From: an uncultured Bacilli bacterium
GTDB taxonomy: Bacteria; Bacillota_I; Bacilli_A; RF39; UBA660
Length of the DNA: 64,000 nt
Reading direction: 5' to 3'
Assembly (NCBI GenBank): GCA_934102215.1
Contig: CAKOSH010000007.1
Span: 1-64,000, forward strand
Part shown: one piece after another, positions 7,977 to 17,441 of the stretch
Numbering within the stretch: position 1 is the first letter of the stretch
Layout: the number at the start of each line of letters is the position of its first letter
The notes under the pieces: generated by a model
What the model was told of the DNA's origin: nothing
What the model saw: the letters and a program-made list of their open reading frames with translations, nothing else
Databases searched by the model: none
Program-made: the position numbers and the translations under genes

Positions 7977-10325
7977 TTAGCCGATGCGGAATGCTGGGGA
8001 GACGCCAAATACATAACTAGAATCAAATTCACTAGCCCAAGAGCCATCATTAAAAACTACAAAAGGAGAATAAGGACTATAATAAGTAGAAGTACGAAGC
8101 CACCATATAGCACTATCTGTACCATTTTTCTTAATTGCTCCACTACCTTTAGTAGTAGATACTTCTAAATTTTTATAATAATCTAATTGCCTAGTTGAAT
8201 CATTTGTAGCATTAGTTATTTTATTTGATGTACCTTGAGTCCATACTTCACTAGTAGATAATAAATATAATTTATCATTAGAAATTAAATTAGTTGTAGA
8301 TGAACTATTATAACCAGATATAACTGTTGTATTAATAATTCCATTTTTCAAATCACTTGGTAAAGCATTATATATATCATTATTTACAAATGTTCTCATA
8401 CTACTTGATGACCAACCATTATTATAACCACTATCATTCATATTATGTGTTGTTATAATATCAGCAAACTCAAGTACAAATCCACAAGCTGTTTGTGAGA
8501 ATCCTGAAGTAGAACATTCACTTGATGTTGAAGTATTTGCTATACGAAGTGTATGTGTTCCATATGTTCCCATATCTATTGTTCTAGTATCTCCTACATT
8601 GTATTTACTTATATTATTATTTTTAACTGCATTTATTATTGTTGGCCATGAATCAGTTGAAAATGAGTTAGGTTCACTAGGCTTATCAGCAATATCAGTA
8701 AAATATCCCGGATTACTTGTTCCACCGTCTATTCTAGCATAGGTTTTATCAATATAAGAACTATTATATTTTGTTCCTGCACCACCAACTAGATTAATAG
8801 AATTGTTAAACATTTTTGTACTAATAGTAACATTTTTTGTGTTGAATTTATTACTTACATATATTGTTTTGATATTTCTATTAGCAAACATAAAATCCAT
8901 ATTTCTAACATTACTTGTATCAAAACTACTTATATCTAATGTTGTAGTTGGAATACCAGCAAACATATAACTCATGTCTGTTACTTTTGTTGTGTCAAAA
9001 TTATTTAAATCTAGGGTTGTGACTTTGCTTTCAGCAAACATATAACTCATATTACTAACATTACTTGTATTAAATTTGCTCACATCTAAGGTTACTGACT
9101 TGGTATAATAAAACATATAGCCCATATTCACTACTTTTGATGTATCAAAGCTACTTACATTTATTGTTGTGGCATGACTATAGGAAAACATCCAAATCAT
9201 GTCAATTACTTTTGATGTGTTGAAGTTACTTAAATCTAATGTAATAGCTTTGCTCATATAAAACATATCACCCATGTTAGTTACATTACTCGTATCAAAA
9301 TTACTTAAATCTAGGACTGTAGCTTTGCTTCTATTAAACATATAACTCATATTTGTTACATTGCTTGTATCAAAATTACTTACATCTATTGTTGTAGCTT
9401 GACTAATAGAAAACATACCACTCATATCTGTTACGTTTAATGTATCAAAATTACTTGTATCTAGTGTTGTGACTTGGCTTTCCTCAAACATTCTACTCAT
9501 ATTTGCTACTTTTGATGTGTTGAAGTTACTTAAATCTATCGTTGTAGCTTGACTTTTATAAAACATAAATGACATTGAAATAATTGGTTTATTATTTATA
9601 TATGTACATAACTTGCTCACTACTGGGTCTGTGCTAGATTTATCAGTTAATTGTACGCCCCAGCCATTATTAGTCATATTATTCCATGCTAAACCTGAAC
9701 TTGAATAATCTCCTTGCTGTTTATAAGCATAAGTATATTGCCCATTTACATATTGTAAACCTTGTGTTAATGTATCTGTTGTTGTACAAAAGTATGTATT
9801 TGTACTTGTATCTGCTAAAGTTATTTCACTATATGTAGATGGTGTTATTATATCATTCACTGTATTTGTTATATATCCACCTTTTACACTTAACCCTATA
9901 TTTTGGGAAGAAGTACTAGAATTTGTTATTTTTAGCTTTATAGTATTTGAGTTACTATTTGTTATTGAATCATTTGGCTTGCTATAGGTTGTAACAACAT
10001 CATCTGTATCTTTAGTTGTTTCATAATATTCAACTGTTAAATTTGAATTTTTTAAATAAAGTAATTTATAATAAGTATCAACAGGATTTTGATTATTTAC
10101 TTTAACATCAATAATTGTTTCACCTGTTGGTATAGTTAATGTGTTAGTACTGTTTCCATCTATTTCTATAGAATATTTTAGTGCTCCAATATACATTTCT
10201 GCTGCTTTATGATTATTTGAAGTAACGATAAAATTCGAGTAAGATACACCTAAAATAATACTCACTACTATGAATATTGCTACTACATACATATACTTTT
10301 TTAACACATTTACTATCTTATTCAT
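7977..10325 (-). CDS. BspA-like repeat surface protein with DUF6273-like C-terminus
   Basis: The 782-aa protein has an N-terminal signal anchor (about 12-32) and a Thr/Ser-rich extracellular domain to about 240. About ten 24-residue repeats follow at 250-505, each with an LDLSNFDTSNVTNM-type core beginning at a MF pair (BspA/DUF285 leucine-rich type). The C-terminal domain (about 560-782) ends in SPAFRIG with a WWLRT segment, which resembles DUF6273. Such repeats usually mediate adhesion to host or bacterial surfaces. No LPxTG motif is present, so anchoring is by the N-terminal helix. No ribosome site precedes the ATG; a TATAAT box lies only 6 bases upstream, so the mRNA may be leaderless. 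Confidence 0.85.
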   Translation of the reverse strand: MNKIVNVLKKYMYVVAIFIVVSIILGVSYSNFIVTSNNHKAAEMYIGALKYSIEIDGNSTNTLTIPTGETIIDVKVNNQNPVDTYYKLLYLKNSNLTVEYYETTKDTDDVVTTYSKPNDSITNSNSNTIKLKITNSSTSSQNIGLSVKGGYITNTVNDIITPSTYSEITLADTSTNTYFCTTTDTLTQGLQYVNGQYTYAYKQQGDYSSSGLAWNNMTNNGWGVQLTDKSSTDPVVSKLCTYINNKPIISMSFMFYKSQATTIDLSNFNTSKVANMSRMFEESQVTTLDTSNFDTLNVTDMSGMFSISQATTIDVSNFDTSNVTNMSYMFNRSKATVLDLSNFDTSNVTNMGDMFYMSKAITLDLSNFNTSKVIDMIWMFSYSHATTINVSSFDTSKVVNMGYMFYYTKSVTLDVSKFNTSNVSNMSYMFAESKVTTLDLNNFDTTKVTDMSYMFAGIPTTTLDISSFDTSNVRNMDFMFANRNIKTIYVSNKFNTKNVTISTKMFNNSINLVGGAGTKYNSSYIDKTYARIDGGTSNPGYFTDIADKPSEPNSFSTDSWPTIINAVKNNNISKYNVGDTRTIDMGTYGTHTLRIANTSTSSECSTSGFSQTACGFVLEFADIITTHNMNDSGYNNGWSSSSMRTFVNNDIYNALPSDLKNGIINTTVISGYNSSSTTNLISNDKLYLLSTSEVWTQGTSNKITNATNDSTRQLDYYKNLEVSTTKGSGAIKKNGTDSAIWWLRTSTYYSPYSPFVVFNDGSWASEFDSSYVFGVSPAFRIG
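8800..9585 (-). repeat. About ten 72-bp tandem coding repeats
   Basis: The repeat unit encodes 24 residues with a conserved FDTSNVTNMSYMF core. Copies differ at scattered positions, and stretches of nucleotide identity between neighbouring units could allow slippage or recombination to change copy number. Confidence 0.85.
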
Positions 10326-10331
10326 AAGATC

Positions 10332-10361
10332 ATTATAGCATAAATTATCCCCCTCTGCAAA
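10332..10361 (-). promoter_or_regulatory. Promoter of the BspA-like gene, ending at the start codon
   Basis: On the minus strand TATAAT spans 10337-10332, with a weak TTTGCA -35 about 18 bp upstream. The predicted start of transcription coincides with the ATG at 10325, and no Shine-Dalgarno site is present between them. Confidence 0.55.
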
Positions 10362-10418
10362 CGAGCATTTGTTCTTGTTTAATCTTTGTAGATTGACGAG
10401 TTATTTGGTACATTTTTC

Positions 10419-11096
10419 CTAATTATATGTTAGTTTATCAGTATTTACGAATTCAATTTCTATTGTGTTTGTTGTGAATCTATGTTTTGCATATATTTTA
10501 ATCATGTATATACCTTCTTCTTTTACGTATGGTGCAAAATCATTTAACAATTCTCCACTATAAACCTTTTTACGAGGTTTAGTTGTTCTTTCTATTTCCA
10601 TTTTGAAATATTCTTCATCATTATTTTCTTTCATTTCTTTATCTGGTCTTACACATTCAACTTGTACTTTTTTAGCATAACAACTATATGAACTTATTTC
10701 TACATTATAACTTGTTGAATCATCTGCTTTTACAATATATGAATCTTTAGGATTATTTGTATAATTAAATCCTCTATAGTAACTATTAATATTTACTACA
10801 TAAGGAATAATTGGAAAAGAATGTTTAGTTGTATAGTTAACAGGAATTTGTTTTCCATTTACTTTCACATTATAGTATCTTGCTTTTGGACTAGGATATC
10901 CTAGAGGATTAGTTATTTCTATTGTTCTAAAAAATATCTTTATTAATATGATGATTATTATTACTGCACCTATTATTCTTTTGATTCTTTTCTTTTTTGA
11001 TTGTTTTAAATCTTCACTTGTTTCTACATAATCTAGTACAGCTTCTTTTCTCATCTTTTCTTTTTGCTCTTCACTAAATCCAATGTGTTTTTCCAT
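10419..11096 (-). CDS. Single-pass membrane protein of unknown function
   Basis: I do not recognise this 225-aa protein. It has a charged cytoplasmic N-terminus of about 40 residues, one transmembrane helix (about 41-57), and an extracellular domain of about 165 residues with two Cys (in SCYAKKVQVEC) that could form a disulfide. The topology is type II. It is the last gene of a three-gene minus-strand run after ybaK, separated by 16 bases, so co-transcription is likely. A similar one-helix layout, but no clear sequence match, is seen in the Asn-rich protein at 43571-44356. Confidence 0.6.
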   Translation of the reverse strand: MEKHIGFSEEQKEKMRKEAVLDYVETSEDLKQSKKKRIKRIIGAVIIIIILIKIFFRTIEITNPLGYPSPKARYYNVKVNGKQIPVNYTTKHSFPIIPYVVNINSYYRGFNYTNNPKDSYIVKADDSTSYNVEISSYSCYAKKVQVECVRPDKEMKENNDEEYFKMEIERTTKPRKKVYSGELLNDFAPYVKEEGIYMIKIYAKHRFTTNTIEIEFVNTDKLTYN

Positions 11097-11112
11097 AATA
11101 ACAACTCACTTT

Positions 11113-11580
11113 TTAATTAATATCTTTTGTAATATCATCAAGTTCATAATTTATCGCTTTTTTAAGTTCACTTAATTCTATTTCTATTTGATAACCTATT
11201 TTACCACCACTAACAAATATTTTATCTTTAAATGAAGCTGAATTATCAATAATTGTTCTAAATTGTTTTTTCATTCCAATTGGTGAACATCCTCCATGAA
11301 TATAACCTGTAAGTGGAAGTAAAAGTGATGACTTTAACATTTCTATACTCTTTTCACCTACTACCCTTGCTGCTTTCTTTAAATCTAATTCTTTGTTAAC
11401 AGGTACAACAAAAACATAATGATTATTGGTATTTGATACAGTTACTAAAGTTTTAAAGACTTTATCATAATCTTCATTTAAAGCATCTGCTACTTCTATA
11501 CCACTAACAGCATTTTCATAAGTATGAACTATATATTTTATCTTCTTTTGATCAAGTATTCTCATTACATTGGTTTTCAT
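11113..11580 (-). CDS. ybaK: YbaK/EbsC-family Cys-tRNA(Pro) deacylase
   Basis: The 155-aa protein covers the whole YbaK/ProX fold. It has the N-terminal YIVHTYE strand, the VFKTLVT segment, the catalytic-region Lys in VPVNKELDLKKAA, and the GGCSPIGMKK glycine-rich loop that is diagnostic for the family. The role is to hydrolyse Cys mischarged on tRNA-Pro in the cytosol. The start codon overlaps the stop of the upstream membrane protein gene by one base. Confidence 0.93.
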   Translation of the reverse strand: MKTNVMRILDQKKIKYIVHTYENAVSGIEVADALNEDYDKVFKTLVTVSNTNNHYVFVVPVNKELDLKKAARVVGEKSIEMLKSSLLLPLTGYIHGGCSPIGMKKQFRTIIDNSASFKDKIFVSGGKIGYQIEIELSELKKAINYELDDITKDIN

Positions 11581-12062
11581 TATTTTTCTGTCTTTCTTAA
11601 ATGTTTAGCAAGACCTATTGGTTTTATTTTAGTCTTATCTTCTATTAATTCTAATAACTTTAATAAATCTTTATTCTTAAATTGTGTTACTGGTATTACT
11701 AACTTCTTATCTTTACTTTGAAGAACTATATCATATTTATTCAAATTTAATTTTAAGTCAGTAGCAAAACCATACTTTTCTATATCTTTTATTTTCATAT
11801 TATCTTTTAGTATTCTTCTATTTACCAAATCTAATGATGAAATATATATTCTATCTTTTATAACCTTTATATATATTTTATTAAGTAATACTATTATTGA
11901 TATAATTACTATTAAAAGAACTACTAATGTTAATATTAATTCTGTTGTTAATTTATCATGTCTAAATATAATCTTATATAAATGAATTAGTATTGAAGAT
12001 ATAGATAATATAATAATAAATATTTCTAATTTGAATTTACTTTTATCACATTTTATTTTCAT
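11580..12062 (-). CDS. Two-helix membrane protein, PH-like domain
   Basis: The 160-aa protein has two adjacent transmembrane helices (about 13-30 and 40-60). A cytoplasmic domain with alternating beta strands follows (KVIKDRIYISSL, KKLVIPVTQF), the pattern of bacterial PH-like or YdbT-type domains. The fold assignment is tentative and no function is known. A CAGAGGTAAA ribosome site precedes the start. The gene is divergent from the membrane-protein array and is coupled to ybaK. Confidence 0.6.
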   Translation of the reverse strand: MKIKCDKSKFKLEIFIIILSISSILIHLYKIIFRHDKLTTELILTLVVLLIVIISIIVLLNKIYIKVIKDRIYISSLDLVNRRILKDNMKIKDIEKYGFATDLKLNLNKYDIVLQSKDKKLVIPVTQFKNKDLLKLLELIEDKTKIKPIGLAKHLRKTEK

Positions 12063-12074
12063 ATTTTACCTCTG

Positions 12075-12103
12075 TTGGTATTATAACATATTTGTGATAT
12101 AAT
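12075..12103 (+). promoter_or_regulatory. Promoter of the membrane-protein array
   Basis: TTGGTA at 12075-12080 and a perfect TATAAT at 12098-12103, 17-bp spacer, 24 bases before the first gene of the array. Confidence 0.7.
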
Positions 12104-12127
12104 TTATATAGAATAAAGAGGTTACTT

Positions 12128-12718
12128 ATGAATAATAATGATAAAATGGATAAAAAATCTTTTGATGAATTTGTTGTACAGTTTAAGGAACATTATAATG
12201 AGAGACCTAAAGAAACTATGGATGAATTAGATATTCTTATTAATAATATAGAGATTACTTCTAAATTACGTAAGATTAGTTTATTTTTCTTTATTATTGT
12301 TTGTATTATATTTTTAATTACTTCTAATTATTATAAAAGTTTAGATGCTTTAGAAAGTGATTTTACTGTTTATCTATATTCATGTGTTTTTATATATGTT
12401 GGTGTCTTAATAGGACTTAGAAATAAAAGTAGTGGTATTTTCTTCTTAATTACACTTCTTTTAATAGGATTTTATATGATGATTCCTACTGAATTATATA
12501 GTTATTTATTTACTGATAATTGCTTATATGGCGATTTAATTACAGTATTATTTATTATTACTTGTATGTCTATTATAGCTTTAATAACAATTACATGTAT
12601 ATATAATCTAAATGATAAGTTTAAATTAAACAAAGGTAATTTTATAGGAATATTATTTTCATATATTATACCTATTATTCTAATTAGAATATTAAAAGTA
12701 ATAATGAATATTTTTTAG
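12128..12718 (+). CDS. Array membrane protein 1 (family A)
   Basis: This 196-aa protein of unknown function has a cytoplasmic N-terminus of about 50 residues with a PKETMDELDI segment, then four to five transmembrane helices. The same KETMDEL segment and the GVL(I/F)GLR and YGDLI motifs recur in the third gene of the array, showing they are duplicates. An AAAGAGGT ribosome site precedes the ATG. No catalytic motif is visible. The genes flank an ABC exporter, so roles such as immunity, sensing or export accessory are possible but unproven. Confidence 0.7.
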   Translation: MNNNDKMDKKSFDEFVVQFKEHYNERPKETMDELDILINNIEITSKLRKISLFFFIIVCIIFLITSNYYKSLDALESDFTVYLYSCVFIYVGVLIGLRNKSSGIFFLITLLLIGFYMMIPTELYSYLFTDNCLYGDLITVLFIITCMSIIALITITCIYNLNDKFKLNKGNFIGILFSYIIPIILIRILKVIMNIF

Positions 12719-12728
12719 GAGAAAAGTT

Positions 12729-13331
12729 ATGGAAGATAAAGATTTTAATGATAAGATTAATAAACTTGAAAAATTATATAATACTAATGGTCATCAGAGA
12801 GTTCTTAATAATATGCATAAATCTATAATTAAATTAAATAAAATTAAGAATGGTAATGTTAAAAGGAAAAGAGAAATTATCAAGCCTACTAAAGATGAAA
12901 AATATGATCTAGTTGTACTTATTATATTAATAATAGTTGGTATATTTAATTTAATCTGGGGAGGCATCAATTTCAGTATATATTTTGCTGGATTTGTTTG
13001 GTTCTTTTTAAGCTATGCTTGCTTCTTTAAAATAGAAAAGAAATATTTTGCTATGCTATATCTTTTTACTCTATTTGGTATGGGTTTGATGATTTATCCA
13101 AGAATTATATATATATTTAAAAGTCCTGTTATGAGTGATAATGCTGGTAATGGTGCTTTAACTACTATTTATATATGTGCTGCTTTGTTTATAATTGCTT
13201 GTGTTGTAAGTGGGATTTATTGTACAAATGAGAAATTTAAAGCATATAAATATTCAATTCTTATTATATTTTTATTATATATGATTCCATTTTTAGTTAT
13301 TGAATTTTTACCATTTATATTTAATTTGTAG
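12729..13331 (+). CDS. Array membrane protein 2 (family B)
   Basis: A 200-aa protein with an N-terminal helical cytoplasmic stretch (KLEKLYN and MHKSIIKL) and about five transmembrane helices. A G(M/L)GLMIYP...SPVMSD segment precedes the fourth helix. The C-terminal IIFLLYMIPF segment is nearly identical in protein and DNA to the fourth gene of the array. It starts 10 bases after the first gene with a GGAGAAAAG ribosome site. Function unknown. Confidence 0.7.
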   Translation: MEDKDFNDKINKLEKLYNTNGHQRVLNNMHKSIIKLNKIKNGNVKRKREIIKPTKDEKYDLVVLIILIIVGIFNLIWGGINFSIYFAGFVWFFLSYACFFKIEKKYFAMLYLFTLFGMGLMIYPRIIYIFKSPVMSDNAGNGALTTIYICAALFIIACVVSGIYCTNEKFKAYKYSILIIFLLYMIPFLVIEFLPFIFNL

Positions 13332-13343
13332 TGAGGTTATATA

Positions 13344-13925
13344 ATGAAGAAGAAAAATAAAGATGATAAATTATTTAATGAACTTGCTGATGGGTTAAAG
13401 AAACATTATGATAAGAATCCTAAAGAAACTATGGATGAATTAAACATTATTATTAATAAAATGGATAATTGTTTTAATTCAAAAATCATTAATGTAGTAT
13501 TTTTTATAATATCAACTATGATATTTTTAATTACAACCAATAGTTCTAAAGGAAGTAGTTATGTTTTTTCTGATTTTATTGCTTTTATGATGTTTTATAT
13601 TGTTTTTTATGTTGGAGTATTATTTGGACTTAGAGACACTGAAACTGGTATTTTTATATCATCTATTTGTATAGTTATATCAATATATGGATATATGGAA
13701 GTTGGTAATTTATTACAATTTGATAATGTTATATATGGTGATTTAATAAAAGCATTTTCTATAATTACTATAATTATTACTACTATTATATTTATAATTA
13801 CTTGTATATATAATAAAAATGATAAGTATAAAATTAATAGTACTAATTATACGAGAATATTATTTTTATATATATTACCAATCTTTTTACTTAGATTAAT
13901 GATAATGTTTGTAAATATGATATAG
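13344..13925 (+). CDS. Array membrane protein 3 (family A)
   Basis: A 193-aa paralog of the first array gene, with the same PKETMDELNI segment near residue 31 and YVGVLFGLR and YGDLIKA in matching places. It has four to five predicted helices. It follows the second gene by 12 bases. The order A-B-A-B over the first four genes points to duplication of a two-gene unit. Function unknown. Confidence 0.7.
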   Translation: MKKKNKDDKLFNELADGLKKHYDKNPKETMDELNIIINKMDNCFNSKIINVVFFIISTMIFLITTNSSKGSSYVFSDFIAFMMFYIVFYVGVLFGLRDTETGIFISSICIVISIYGYMEVGNLLQFDNVIYGDLIKAFSIITIIITTIIFIITCIYNKNDKYKINSTNYTRILFLYILPIFLLRLMIMFVNMI

Positions 13926-13934
13926 GAGTTAGTT

Positions 13935-14723
13935 ATGAAAAATAATGAATTTGATGATAAAATAAAATATCTTAAAGAAATATATGATAATAATGAGAAA
14001 AGTCATAATATTATGCTTAATAGTATGCAGAAGTCTATAATTAAATTAGAAGACTTAGAAAATAAACGATTTAATAAACTTGATAATAATAAGTTTACTT
14101 TTTCTAAAGCAAAAATATATACAGCTATCATATATATAATTTCATTAATTGCATTTATATTAAACCCTGAAATTGATCTATATTGGTTTTTAATTGTTAT
14201 AACTTTCTCTGTTGGAAATGTTTATTTATTAAAATCTAGTTTATTTCATGAAATTAATGATAATGAAATTACTAAAGTTGATATATGTATTATTGTAATG
14301 TTTATTATATTGTTAATAAAAGGTATATTTAATTTGATAATTGGTGAATTTAGGATTGGAAATATGGGATATTATTTAGTATTTCTAATTTGGTTTTTAG
14401 AAGGACTTGCTTATTCTTTAATAGTTAAAGATAAAAATAATAAATTCTTTATATTAGGTCAAATATATGGTACTGGTGTAATGATAATGCATAATCTTTT
14501 AAAAATATTTGGTAGTCATGTTTTAACTGATAATAATGGTAGTATAGTTATAATTATTACTTGTGCTTGTATTATTACTCTTTTTGTTGCATTTTGTGTT
14601 TGTGGAAATTATGCTGATAATCAAAAATTTAAGTCATATAAGTATTCACTTCTTATTATATTTTTATTATATATGATTCCATTTATTACTCTTGAATTAT
14701 TACCTTTTATATTTAATTTATAA
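13935..14723 (+). CDS. Array membrane protein 4 (family B, longer)
   Basis: A 262-aa paralog of the second array gene. The N-terminal YLKEIYDNN and MQKSIIKLE segments align with it, and the C-terminal 30 residues (LLIIFLLYMIPF, ELLPFIFNL) are almost the same. It carries an extra pair of helices in the first half, giving about seven. The SPxMSD motif is changed to SHVLTD. It ends the first half of the array, before the ABC exporter. Confidence 0.7.
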   Translation: MKNNEFDDKIKYLKEIYDNNEKSHNIMLNSMQKSIIKLEDLENKRFNKLDNNKFTFSKAKIYTAIIYIISLIAFILNPEIDLYWFLIVITFSVGNVYLLKSSLFHEINDNEITKVDICIIVMFIILLIKGIFNLIIGEFRIGNMGYYLVFLIWFLEGLAYSLIVKDKNNKFFILGQIYGTGVMIMHNLLKIFGSHVLTDNNGSIVIIITCACIITLFVAFCVCGNYADNQKFKSYKYSLLIIFLLYMIPFITLELLPFIFNL

Positions 14724-14823
14724 TTTTGTATTGATTTTATATATTCTATATGTTATATTGTTATTGACATTTGTGAAATTACATGCGTTTTTGTGTACTC
14801 AAATTTTTATACTCGTTATTTTG

Positions 14824-14851
14824 CACATTTAAAAGAAATGTGTGTTTTTTT
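14824..14851 (+). terminator. Terminator just upstream of the ABC exporter genes
   Basis: A 7-bp stem (14824-14830 with 14836-14842) and a run of seven T's ending 27 bases before the exporter ATPase ATG. There is no room for a promoter between this hairpin and the ribosome site. Exporter mRNA must therefore come by readthrough or regulated antitermination. Confidence 0.65.
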
Positions 14852-14877
14852 GCGTAAGAAAGGAAGTGAAAAATAAA

Positions 14878-15861
14878 ATGTCATTCATCAATGTTCAAGA
14901 CATAAGTAAAACTTTTAAGGTTGCTAAAAGAAGAAGTGGTCTAAAAGCAACTTTAAAATCATTTTTCAAGAGAAATTATATCTATGTTGAAGCCGTTAAA
15001 GATATATCATTTCAAATTGAAAAAGGTGAAATTGTTGGTTACATTGGGCCTAATGGTGCTGGGAAAAGTACTACTATTAAAATACTTAGTGGAATATTAG
15101 TTCCTGATAGCGGTAAGTGTACTATTAATGGGCTTGTTCCATACAAAGATAGACAAAAATATGTTAAAGATATTGGAGTTGTCTTTGGTCAAAGAAGTCA
15201 ATTATGGTGGGATATACCAGCAGAAGATACTTTTGATTTACTTAAAGATATTTATAATATAAGTGATGGTGAATATCAAAAGAATAAGGAAGAACTTACT
15301 ACCCTACTTAACATTAAAGATATTATGGGAATACCAGTAAGACAACTTAGTTTAGGTCAAAGGATGCGCTGTGAAATAGCTGCTTCATTAATTCATAATC
15401 CATCCATATTATTTTTAGATGAACCTACTATAGGATTAGATGCTGTATCTAAAGAAATAGTAAGAGACTTTATCAAGAAACTAAATAAGGAAAAGAAAAC
15501 TACAGTAATATTAACAACACACGATATGAGTGATATCGAAGCACTTGCTAAAAGAATTATACTAATTGGAAAAGGACAAATATTATATGATGGAACACTT
15601 AATCATTTAAAAAATAAGTATGGTCATATTAAAAAGATAAGTGTTAAAACAAATGATAAGATTAAATCATGTAAAAAGAATGGTATTATTTCTTATGAAA
15701 AAGTTGATAATTATTATAATTTTATGATTGATGTTAGTATGATAAGTGTATCTAATTTCTTAAGTTATTTGTCTTCTAAAGTAAATATTAATGATATAGA
15801 AATTAATAGTGAAAATATTGATAATATAATAGTTCGTATGTATAAGGAATATGAAATTTAA
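14878..15861 (+). CDS. ABC-2 exporter ATP-binding protein (COG4586 type)
   Basis: The 327-aa ATPase has Walker A GPNGAGKST, the signature LSLGQRMRCE, Walker B ILFLDEPTIGLD and an H-loop TTHD. The VVFGQRSQLWWD stretch after the Q-loop is typical of the COG4586 ATPases that pair with COG4587 and COG3694 permeases. The ATG at 14878 was chosen because an AAAGGAAG ribosome site precedes it; an earlier in-frame ATG at 14842 lies inside the terminator stem. The C-terminal 85 residues are the usual regulatory extension. The substrate is unknown. Its end overlaps the first permease gene by 11 bases. Confidence 0.9.
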   Translation: MSFINVQDISKTFKVAKRRSGLKATLKSFFKRNYIYVEAVKDISFQIEKGEIVGYIGPNGAGKSTTIKILSGILVPDSGKCTINGLVPYKDRQKYVKDIGVVFGQRSQLWWDIPAEDTFDLLKDIYNISDGEYQKNKEELTTLLNIKDIMGIPVRQLSLGQRMRCEIAASLIHNPSILFLDEPTIGLDAVSKEIVRDFIKKLNKEKKTTVILTTHDMSDIEALAKRIILIGKGQILYDGTLNHLKNKYGHIKKISVKTNDKIKSCKKNGIISYEKVDNYYNFMIDVSMISVSNFLSYLSSKVNINDIEINSENIDNIIVRMYKEYEI

Positions 15862-16657
15862 AACATATTTATCATTATTTAGGATTAAGTTTATAAGTGC
15901 TTTACAATATAGAGCTGCTGCTTTAGCGGGTATCTCTACTCAATTATTTTTTGGTGTTGTGTTTATTATGGTTTATGTTGCATTTTATGAATCTAATAAT
16001 ACAGCAAGTGTTCCAATGGATATGAAATATTTAGTAAATTATTTATGGCTTAATCAAGCATTCTTTGCATTAACATATATATGGATGAGAAATGATGATT
16101 TACTTTCTATGATTAAAAATGGTAATGTAGCATATGAACTTTGTAGACCTGTAAACTTCTATTTCAAATGGTTTTTTACAATGTATGGAACAAGAATAGC
16201 TAATGTTACTCTTAGATTTTTACCTGTTTTATTAATATCATATTTCTTACCTAGTCCATATAATTTAACATTACCAAATAGTTTTTTAAACATTATATTA
16301 TTTATTATTTCATTATTTATTTCTAGTATTATTGTTGTATCTGTAACAATGATAATTCATTTAATAGTATTTTTTACTTTAGATGAAAAAGGTATCATAA
16401 CATTTTTAATGGTTTTTGGTGAAATATTCGCAGGTGGAACTGTACCTTTAGCATTCTTTCCTAATTGGTTAAGAAATATCGCAAATATTCTCCCATTTAA
16501 GTTTTTATGTGATACTCCATTTAATACATATAATTATGGATATACATACTTTATTAAAAACTTTGGTATAGGAATATTATGGTGTATAGTTCTAATATCA
16601 GTAGGATTTATATTATCCAAAAAAGCACTAAAATGTGCGAGTGTACAAGGTGGTTAA
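15851..16657 (+). CDS. ABC-2 exporter permease 1 (COG4587 type)
   Basis: The 268-aa integral membrane protein has six predicted helices. Motifs typical of the ABC-2 family 6 permeases are present, including the YLWLNQAFFAL stretch, NGNVAYELCRPVN, and a GGTVPLAFFP segment before the last helices. It overlaps the ATPase gene and is followed after one base by the second permease. The three proteins should form one exporter in the cytoplasmic membrane. Confidence 0.87.
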   Translation: MKFKTYLSLFRIKFISALQYRAAALAGISTQLFFGVVFIMVYVAFYESNNTASVPMDMKYLVNYLWLNQAFFALTYIWMRNDDLLSMIKNGNVAYELCRPVNFYFKWFFTMYGTRIANVTLRFLPVLLISYFLPSPYNLTLPNSFLNIILFIISLFISSIIVVSVTMIIHLIVFFTLDEKGIITFLMVFGEIFAGGTVPLAFFPNWLRNIANILPFKFLCDTPFNTYNYGYTYFIKNFGIGILWCIVLISVGFILSKKALKCASVQGG

Positions 16658-16658
16658 T

Positions 16659-17435
16659 ATGAAACTATATATTGAATCATTAAAAATGCATCTTAAAAGT
16701 ACTTTAGAATATAAAACATCATTTATAGTTGGTTTCTTTTCTCAATTTTTAGTTTATTTTACATATTATTTTATAATAATAGCTTTATTTAATAAGTTTG
16801 ATAATATTAAGGGATTTACAATGTATGAAGTATTACTTACTTTTTCAATTATACAGTTTGGTTTCTCTATGAATGAATTATTTGCTCGTGGTATTGATTC
16901 TTTTGATAAATTAATAATTGATGGTAGCTTTGATAGATTACTTTTAAGACCTCAAAATATATTATTACAAGTATTATGTAGTAAGTTTGATTTTGTTAAG
17001 TTTTCAAGAGTATTTCAGTCTATCATTGTATTTATAATTGCTTTATCTAATTTAGATATAAAATGGAATATTATTAAAGTTATTTCATTAATACTTATGT
17101 GTATCGCATCAATTATTGTATTCTTTTCTGTCTTCTTACTTATGGCTTCATACTGTTTCATAACAGTACAAGGTTTAGAAGTTAGAAACTTATTTACTGA
17201 TGGTGGTAAACATATAGCGCAGTATCCCATGGGAATCTTTAAAAAAGGCGTTCTTATGTTTTTTACTTTTATAATACCTTACTCACTTGTTAATTATTAC
17301 CCTCTATTATATTTTTTAGATAAAAGTAATAACGTATTTTATGCTTTTTATCCAATAATTGTTTTACTTTATGTAATACCAGCTTTAATATCATTTAAGA
17401 TAGGAATATCTAAATATACTTCTGCTGGTAGTTAA
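16659..17435 (+). CDS. ABC-2 exporter permease 2 (COG3694 type)
   Basis: The 258-aa protein has six predicted helices. It shares the IDGSFDRLLLRPQN element found in the partner permeases, which mirrors NGNVAYELCRP in permease 1, and an IPYSLVNYYPLLYFL segment near the end. The ATG at 16659 was chosen over an in-frame start inside the previous gene because an AAGGTGG ribosome site lies 5 bases upstream. It forms a heterodimer with permease 1. A terminator follows the gene. Confidence 0.87.
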   Translation: MKLYIESLKMHLKSTLEYKTSFIVGFFSQFLVYFTYYFIIIALFNKFDNIKGFTMYEVLLTFSIIQFGFSMNELFARGIDSFDKLIIDGSFDRLLLRPQNILLQVLCSKFDFVKFSRVFQSIIVFIIALSNLDIKWNIIKVISLILMCIASIIVFFSVFLLMASYCFITVQGLEVRNLFTDGGKHIAQYPMGIFKKGVLMFFTFIIPYSLVNYYPLLYFLDKSNNVFYAFYPIIVLLYVIPALISFKIGISKYTSAGS

Positions 17436-17441
17436 GATATG

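Noticed and set aside
8800..9585. Possible CRISPR-like repeat array in the BspA-like gene
   Set aside because: The 72-bp periodicity is a coding repeat that stays in frame with 24-residue units; there are no spacers between identical short repeats.
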